DNA of 64,000 bases, taken from Sequoia sempervirens (lineage: Eukaryota > Streptophyta > Pinopsida > Cupressales > Cupressaceae). The position numbers were made by a program, and so were the translations under genes. The DNA is taken from NCBI GenBank assembly GCA_007258455.2, contig VDFB02000001.1:17542162-17606161 (forward strand). The letters are read 5' to 3'. Positions 56,745-64,000 of the stretch are shown in pieces (within the stretch, counting starts at the first letter, position 1; the number at the start of each line of letters is the position of its first letter). The notes below the pieces were generated by a model. The model was not told the DNA's origin and did not search any database. It saw nothing but the letters and a program-made list of their open reading frames with translations.

Positions 56745-59700
56745 TGTCATGCCCATATCTTACATTAGAGCAAAAAAACACAACTAATTTTTTTTTTGTT
56801 ACACAAGCTTGTAAATTTGCTATCGTTCCATTAACCATGCATGATATGCCGATATATTACATGTATCAGGTGACATTTACCATGCAATGACATCAACCAC
56901 ACATCGCTTGAGGGAGAGGGTAGGGTGTTTAGTCGAGCGGGTATGTGTGCTACATCGCACTTACCATTGAGCGATCATGAGAATGATCACGGTCATAAAT
57001 ATAAGTACAAATAATTTCCAAATAAAAACATGGATTATTTAATGATACCCTATTTTATCATTGTAATCCTTACCTCTAAAATCATTTTGACAATACTGTT
57101 GAAAACCACATTAAACATTTCCTCATGAAATTTAAATATGAGAACAACTAACATATTTAAAACCTACATATTATTTATTAAGCTCTGATTTATTTATTAT
57201 TATTCTCAATATTAACTATTATTAATTTAATTATTAAAACAAATAAATATATAAAAAATATATATATACACTCTAAGATTACATTTAAAAGTTATAAGAT
57301 TAATGAAATAATTTACACAAATAATTACATTCTAAACTCATGTACTTTTACATATTATTAATTTACCTAAAGGGAAGGAAGAGAGACTATAAAAGTGAGA
57401 TATTACCCTTATACAAAAGTTCCTAATATTAAGTGTTCAAAAGTCCTTATTTCTTTATTTAAATTACTAGCATCTTTCCTAGAGAGGAGGGGATATATTC
57501 CCCTCTTCTTCTTCTTTCTCCACGTAAATATGATTATATTCTAAAAATTCCCTCACATTAAAATCTTATTAAATCAAAACATGAAAGCCTAAGTGTGTTT
57601 TTCATCATGTAAATTGCCTTGATTATAGAAGGCCTAAAATGTTGTGCAAGGTAAGGTAAAATGAAATAGAAATATAAGGCAATGCATATAATGGGATGAG
57701 ATTATCCCACACGTACTAGGAAGGGAGGAACGCTAGCACACAACATTAAAGATAGTTTATTTTAAAAGATGAAGTTAAAGGAAAACCAATCCAATATGCA
57801 TCCCCCCATGGTATAAGTCGATAAAGACATTGTTTAAGCGTGAAACTCAGCCTCATTTTATGAGAGTAGAATATATGAGTGCAGACGTAACAAGGATTTC
57901 TTGGTAACTGCAATGAATCCCGCTAGCTATTTGGTGATTTTGTTTCTATTTTTATTTTATTTCTAAGCTCACTGCCATATTCTTGAACTTGCAGATGGGA
58001 TTAAGAAGGCCACGCTAATTAAAGTTTTGTACCCAGTCATGTTCTTTCACTCTTTTACGGTTTGCAGGCAACGACGGTCGAGCTAGCTGAGAGAAGGTCA
58101 AAGGGGAAAGATACAACCTAGGGGGGGTATTCAAGTATGTGCTTAAGATTGGACGCTGGTTCAATTTCACTACTTTCCTATTAAGAGCGAGATGATTCCG
58201 CTTACCCAAAATCACAATATACTCCTTCCTTTCCACAGGTGTGGCTGGGGGGGAGGTGGTGAGAGATCATTGGATCACATCAACGTAAAGCTAGTGCTGT
58301 GAGAGAGATTTGATCTTACAAGGCCTGACACCCCAGAGAGAATAAGTCCCTCAATCCACCAGTAAAAATGGCCACGCTACATACAATGTACCCTTGTGAT
58401 TTTTTTAAGAGTCTTGTTGAGTGGCGATTGGCTCTTACACACCAACACAAGAATTGATTTGAAATGTCAATAAGAGTCACAGGTTGGAGGTAGTGACATA
58501 TCCCAAAACAAAAGGCCAATAGTAAGAGTCCTTGCCTTTAAATGGGTCGAATGGTCTGTCATTTTACGAGAATATGACCACTCTTCGAATCATACTAAAT
58601 ACATCACCTGAATGAAGGAGGGATTGACGCTCAGTATTGGAAGGAAATAAAGAAGTTAAGGTTCTTATATTATCTTCTACTCTAAAATTTGCAACACCCA
58701 CCTAGGGATCAATATGCTCGAGGTTTTATTATGCATAATTCTTATTTATGACTTGTCCTGCCTAAACTCCAACTACTCGACATTACCTTAAGGCTTCAAA
58801 AGGAATCATGGGTTGAAAGAGTGAGACGAGACTGATCACTTCAGACAAGTCTTATCTGACTATGACCAAACTAGTGAAAAGAAAAGAAAGAATGGAAAGG
58901 ATCATGGCACAAATAACACAAGCTAGATTATGGATTTTCACGCACGCATAGGGGCAGGAATCCACATTATATTCTTGGTAATCGATTATTATAACTAAGT
59001 TTGCAACTTGCTAGGGATCATCTGCTAACATTTCAGCCCTATTGTTGCATCCTTATAGAGCTTTGCATTTTCTGCAGCCTTATCCTTCCGGTGAACAATA
59101 TTGGGACTATATACATAGGAAGAGACTTCCAACAACGTTATGAGAAATTCAGTTTAGGCTAACTCTATCCAAAAGGGCTTCAAGTTTAGAGAAAACTAGG
59201 ATGGGGCTAGCTTATGGTGTGCCTGTGAACTATATAGCACTACGGTAAGTGAAATGCTTTCATTACAGAGAATACTTATGATTATAGGCAACCCACTATA
59301 GTCTGTTCATTGGGCTGCAATATCATGCCAATTTCTCATTTTCCACTTTAGTAAATTTTAGCTTATACTACTGAGGTTTCCATTTTATTTATTTATTTAT
59401 TATTTTGAAGTAAATTCTATCTTTTCTCATCCAATTCTTCCATTGATGCAGTAATAGCGCACAATTTGGTTTAGAGGAGGATGGAGCTCTACAAAAGCTG
59501 CATAATCATTTGATCTTATTACTAGTTTAAAGTTACAATGTTGTTTTTCTCTACTTCTGACTTTTATAGGTTACTCGGTCTACACAAATTAGCCCGTAGG
59601 GTGGACTTATGGAAAACAAGATAGTGAACCAGGGCCTAATGCATTGAGAATATTGTTTTCCCTTTTACGCGATACCAACATATGGGTAATTTATTTATTT

Positions 59701-62401
59701 CTTTTTATTACTATGTACTCTATTCTAATCCTATAGATGTAGCAGATTTTGTAATACTCCTTGCACCAGGTGTTGTTATACTAAACTGACTCTTCTTGGT
59801 TTTATCCTAGCATTTTAAGAAATATATAGATTGAGGGATTTTAGTTGATAAATTCGATACACTATAGTATGACATATATATTCATCTACGATACATATGT
59901 AGACAACATAAATATTATATCTATCCTTAAAAATTAGCTATGCTATTTTCCTTTCAACTAGGATGCATTTCTTATTCTGCAACATAAATGCCACGACTAT
60001 TATCAAACAAGATACAAGTGTTCTCTTTATTTTCTATTTTTTTTTTTTTGTTCTTCAATGTTGTTTTGTAATATATTATTCTTGCTCTTACTGTTGGGGG
60101 GGGGGGGGTCCATGGACTGACCTTTTCCCATTCCATATTTGACATAGGTCAGTTGGGGTTAACTTCTGATGAATCTCTGCAAATAGCTGAGGCAAGGCTA
60201 AAGCTCTATAATATTCGTTCCTTCCCAAAGTATGGACTATGCTTATAGGCGATATTATTTTACTCATCCATGGGTTTATCTTGATCAGCGAGGCATTCAA
60301 GAAATTGGGAATGATTTAAAACTATTTAAAACTCATATTAATACCATGGAGCACCCCATAATCTAAATTTAGTTATTTATCTTTATTGGGATAACACTTC
60401 GTAATTACATTTGTATCTACAGATTTGTAGTAATTACAACCTTAAAATGAGTACATTCTTTTCATCTATACAAAAGGGAAATGCAGATAATGTACACCAC
60501 CCTTCTCAAATAACAAGAGGAAACCTCCCATTTTTGCAAACCCTAAGTTTCAGTAAAACATTATTTAGTTCATTTCCTCAAGACATAAGAATAGACTTAA
60601 ATTTTCTTTATGACAGTTTAATTCATAGAAATGAAATGAATAACATGTCAAGAATGCAACTTTCTCTTATTGACTTTCCTTTCCTTTCTCTCAATAAGAT
60701 ATTGAACTTATTCTTGCATGAATTTTAGAAATAATAGGAATATCATACTAAGGAATGGAGCTAGCTCTCTCCCATATATATATATATATATATATATACA
60801 TATTTTATTTTATTTAAAAAAAACAAGATACAAACTTCCAATATTACATAAATATTTAAAAATTACAATGAATCCTCATAACAGAATAAGGCTTTCTCTA
60901 TTTAAAATTCAATGAAGACTTTCAATCATACAAGTGAAACATCTCTAGGAAAATATTTTCTATACAATCTTGTGGTCTTTCTTTGAGGCATTTCGATGGA
61001 AAAGAAATAAACCAATCTTGCTCTATTATGGTGCTATGAGATATCCAAAGAAACTATTACTTCAAAAACAAATTTAAGAACCTCACTAAGTGTTTTAACA
61101 ATAATAAAGTTACAATAGGAGGTCTTGCTCTCCACCCTACCATTTTGGCATCATGAAGCCTCAAGGGCTCTAGCCAAACCCCCGAGCAAGAAATACATTA
61201 AACACCATTGTAATCAATGGTGAGAGCTTAGTGCTATAACAAGCTTGCTCATTATACAACACATAACTCTAATATATCCCTTAAACAATCCTACTTGTGA
61301 TTTAATGCATAGATCAAGCTATCTCTACCAATACTAAGAATAAGAAATGGATAGTCAATGACTTATCTCTCTACAAGCTGCTTTCCTTGATCTCCTATTC
61401 TTTCATCCAACTCCCTCCTTTTCTTCACTTCACAAGTTCTCCAAAAGGAGAAGTGGGCAATGCCCAAATCTTCCATCTTCTTGAGTTATATAGGAATCCT
61501 CCAAACCTACACTCTTTCCCACAAGTGCTCACACATGTGTGAGTCTTGTGCCAATTCCAAGAACTTTTGGGGAGTGGGAAGTTGAGAGTGACAAGTCACT
61601 CTTCCCAAGCCCCAAAACTTTTTGAATTCGTCACATTCATGAATGTGGACTTTTGAGGGGTCTTTTCACACTCCAAGGATAAGTTCACATGTCAAAAAGG
61701 TTCCAAACCCATAGGTATAGGTCCTAGGGGTCTATTCTTGTTCAAAAACCAAGGAAATTGACTCGATAATCCCTTTTTAAAACCCACAAAAGAATCCATA
61801 CGAATTTTGATCCTGGCCAAGGGTTCCAACCCCAACCAAACTCACATCACATGACCTAGAAATGGATTCTATTTAAACATGATCACCCAATCAATAATCA
61901 AACCTCAAACCCTTCTAATTCAAATAGGGCTACACTTAGAACTTCCCAAAGATGTATCTGATACGATTCCAATATTTATCCAACCTCCTATTCACATATT
62001 TGATCCCTTTAACGTTAATCCCACATCGACTCACTTAATTTCCTGCACAACATAATTAAGCACAATTAGATATAATAATAAACCACATTAATTGCAAACC
62101 AAATCTTTGTAACTTTATTCACGAATCATTTACATAGCTAATTACTCTTTGAATGCAATACGACACAACAATTATCTTATTACAATTTCATCTTATAAGT
62201 TTGAATCTCATACCATAATTCGCATGCACATACATTTTCATTAAGTAAAATAACAATGATATAACATAAAGTAAAAATAAACTATAAGGTCATTGTTAGA
62301 CAGTCGCCTTCATATCATTCGTAATATATCTAACCCTCTATTTAGGAGAAATATATAATAATTTAAGGTTGTTTTAGTCACTTGCAATGAGAGGCCTTAC
62401 A
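56745..62401. mobile_element. LTR-type insertion F (5657 bp) in the gag of element D
   Basis: Begins TGTCATGCCC, ends GGCCTTACA, and is flanked by the 5-bp duplication TTAAC (56740-56744 and 62402-62406). The host reading frame is continuous across the excised insertion. No RT, integrase or Gag is visible inside and I found no internal LTR pair. It may therefore be a large solo LTR or an eroded non-autonomous element. Inside it are TATAAAAG at 57388-57395, a run of 13 G near 60096-60108, and (TA)n near 60774-60796. Frames at 58015-58236, 58316-58519, 60088-60300, 60411-60728 and 60718-60915 show no recognised family. Confidence 0.75.
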
Positions 62402-62406
62402 TTAAC
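62402..62406. repeat. Target-site duplication TTAAC, right copy
   Basis: Identical to 56740-56744. Confidence 0.8.
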
Positions 62407-64000
62407 TAAAAGAAGCACCTAAAGTAGCTGAAACTAAACCACACAACACACAAAACATAGATCAAGTGGTTTCCCTAACACATCAAATGAAAAATTTGCA
62501 ACAACAACTTCATGATATGCAAAAAGGAACCATGAAAAGGTACTCATTACAAGACATTTGTCCTTAACCTTTTGATCTAAGTGTGGACATGATACCATTT
62601 CCTAGACATTGTGAATTCCCAAAATATGATAACTACAACTGTAAAATGGATCAAATTGATCATGTGAGGGAATTTAGAACCATGAGTTTAGAATTTGCAC
62701 AAGAGGAAACTTATCTAATGAGGTTATTTACAAGAAGCTTAGGAGGTAAATGTATGGAATGGTTCTCTAAACTACAACCAGGAATTCGATCTTTTGAAGA
62801 ACTAGTCAATAGGTTTATCTCACAATTTTCCTATAATATTCAACATGAGATAACCATAAAAGACCTTTACAATACGAAACAAAAGAAAGGTGAAAAATTC
62901 CTCTCATTTCTACAATGATGGCGAAGGATGTTTGCTAGGTATCCTCATTCCATACTTGAAGAGGAAAAGGTGGAACTATTTATTGACAACCTAACTAATG
63001 ACATGAGCTATAGGCTTGAATCACAATGCCCCCTACATTTGAGAAAGTAATTGAAAACGGGCTCAAGATCAAAGAAGCCTTGGTCAAAAGAGGAGTAATA
63101 AAATATTACAATGATGGATCAAACAATACAAACTCCTCAAATCACTACAACAATGATAAACCTAAGTTTTGGCAAAAAAATAGAATTATTGGTAGCAATG
63201 ATGCCACAAATGAAACCAAAAATGTGAAACCGGTATTTAACTTGATGGAAACAACTGCAAAGACCAATCAAAACAATGACCAAAATATTAATCAAAATTT
63301 CAATCAAAACAACCATCCGAACAATGGAGAATCTAAACCACAATCATATAAAAAACCATCAAATCGAAGAAGATTCACATCATTTGGCCAAACACTAGAA
63401 TCATAAATGAGAGAACTTCTTACACATGGAATTATCACATTACTTGAAGCAAGAAATTGGGAACGAAGAATCAAGCCATCTTGGTGGAATGATTCATATT
63501 TCTGTGACTTTCATAAAACCAAAGGATGTATTAAAAAAATGATTGTATGCAATTGAAACATCTAGTACAAGATTTTATTGACAACAAGAAGGTATTTGTA
63601 GAAGGACATCAAATGAACAATGATCATAGTGCATTTAAAAATCCTTTTCCAAATAATGAAAAGGGAGAATCTTCTTCTCCAAATAGTAAAGGTAAAAATG
63701 TAAATTACATTTAAGACAACACTTTCCATTGTATTTCTACAATTGAGAAGAATGGTGTCACTGATAATCAAACTGATAACGTCGGAAACCATGATGTCAT
63801 ACCACTAAATTTTTATCCTAAACATGGATACATCCAACAATCAGATCAATTTCATAAAAATCAAGGAAAACCAAGATCATCAACCAGTCAACATGACAAC
63901 AGGGGGAAATCCAAGGTAATATTAAAAGGAGTTTCATCTAAAACTACCGCTTCCCCATTCAATTAGTATAACATTGTTGATCAACTATAGAAAATACCAA
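62402..64000 (+). pseudogene. Gag of element D, core and C-terminal part
   Basis: From 62402 the frame reads through a linker (LTHQMKNLQQQLHDMQKG) into the retrotransposon Gag core at 62583-62918: FPKYDNYNCKMDQIDHVREF, LMRLFTRSLGGKCMEWFS, and FEELVNRFISQFSYNIQH. After a TGA (62916-62918, Arg-like position) it continues as WRRMFARYPHSILEEEKVEL. A frameshift near 63024 moves it to 63026-63406, an Asn/Gln-rich basic part. A partly lost zinc-finger-like FCDFHKTKGC lies near 63510. This part continues to the window end with stops. Confidence 0.85.

Larger units (their letters stand above)
52452..64000 (+). mobile_element. Ty3/gypsy element D (Tat-like), 5' part on plus strand, runs off window
   Basis: 5' LTR 52452-53515, tRNA-Lys-type PBS at 53523, a leader of almost 3 kb with degenerate repeats, then gag beginning at 56426. 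The gag is split by insertion F and resumes at 62402. Protease and pol would lie beyond 64000. The LTR start TGTATACACCTAAAAATGG resembles the LTR start of element B. Confidence 0.75.

Noticed and set aside
1..64000. tRNA, rRNA and organelle DNA insertions
   Set aside because: No cloverleaf-like, rRNA-like or plastid/mitochondrial gene segment was recognised on reading both strands.

Overview
The window looks like the intergenic part of a large, retrotransposon-rich seed-plant genome, possibly a gymnosperm. It is AT-rich, has no intact host gene, and is almost entirely LTR retrotransposons nested in one another. The protein families (Ty1/copia Gag with UBN2 and zinc knuckle, Tat-type Ty3/gypsy Gag-Pol with a second RNase H, plant mobile domain, Mei2-like RRM fragment) are plant families. 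The gymnosperm assignment is inference only.

Layout. (1) About 1-4454, minus strand: Ty1/copia remnant K (integrase, Gag with zinc knuckle, initiator-Met PBS, probable 5' LTR). (2) 5420-5543 and 37592 to about 38160: one LTR-like sequence C, split by element A. (3) 5544-37591, minus strand: Ty3/gypsy Tat-like element A, LTRs 5544-6771 and 36290-37591. It carries decayed Gag, protease, aRNH, RT, RNase H and integrase, plus two extra reading frames: an antisense ORF (29176-29826, plus strand) and a sense coiled-coil ORF after integrase. (4) 8641-26025, minus strand: Tat-like element B, inserted into the coiled-coil ORF of A with a perfect 5-bp target-site duplication (GGGCA). It has near-identical LTRs, Gag-Pol with RT-RNH-aRNH-IN order, and an antisense plant-mobile-domain ORF (about 10873-13283). 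(5) 38160-44315: sequence with short duplications and a recognisable Mei2-like exon fragment (40215-40333). (6) 44316 to about 51892, plus strand: non-autonomous LARD-like element G, with an apparent 4.8-kb 5' LTR, a PBS, a decayed non-pol coding region and the start of its 3' LTR. (7) 52452 to the window end, plus strand: Tat-like element D, with 5' LTR, tRNA-Lys-type PBS, repeat-rich leader and gag. (8) 56745-62401: insertion F, starting TG and ending CA, in the gag of D with TSD TTAAC.

Insertion order from the nesting: C, then A, then B; separately D, then F. By eye the LTRs of A differ more than those of B, which agrees. Nothing here looks able to move: reading frames carry stops, and several catalytic residues are changed. 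Many stops are TAG or TGA where related proteins have Gln or Arg, as expected from deamination of methylated CAG and CGA. The most unusual content is the set of extra ORFs in A and B with their own antisense TATA boxes, and the degenerate short-repeat tracts beside both LTRs of B and after the LTR of D.
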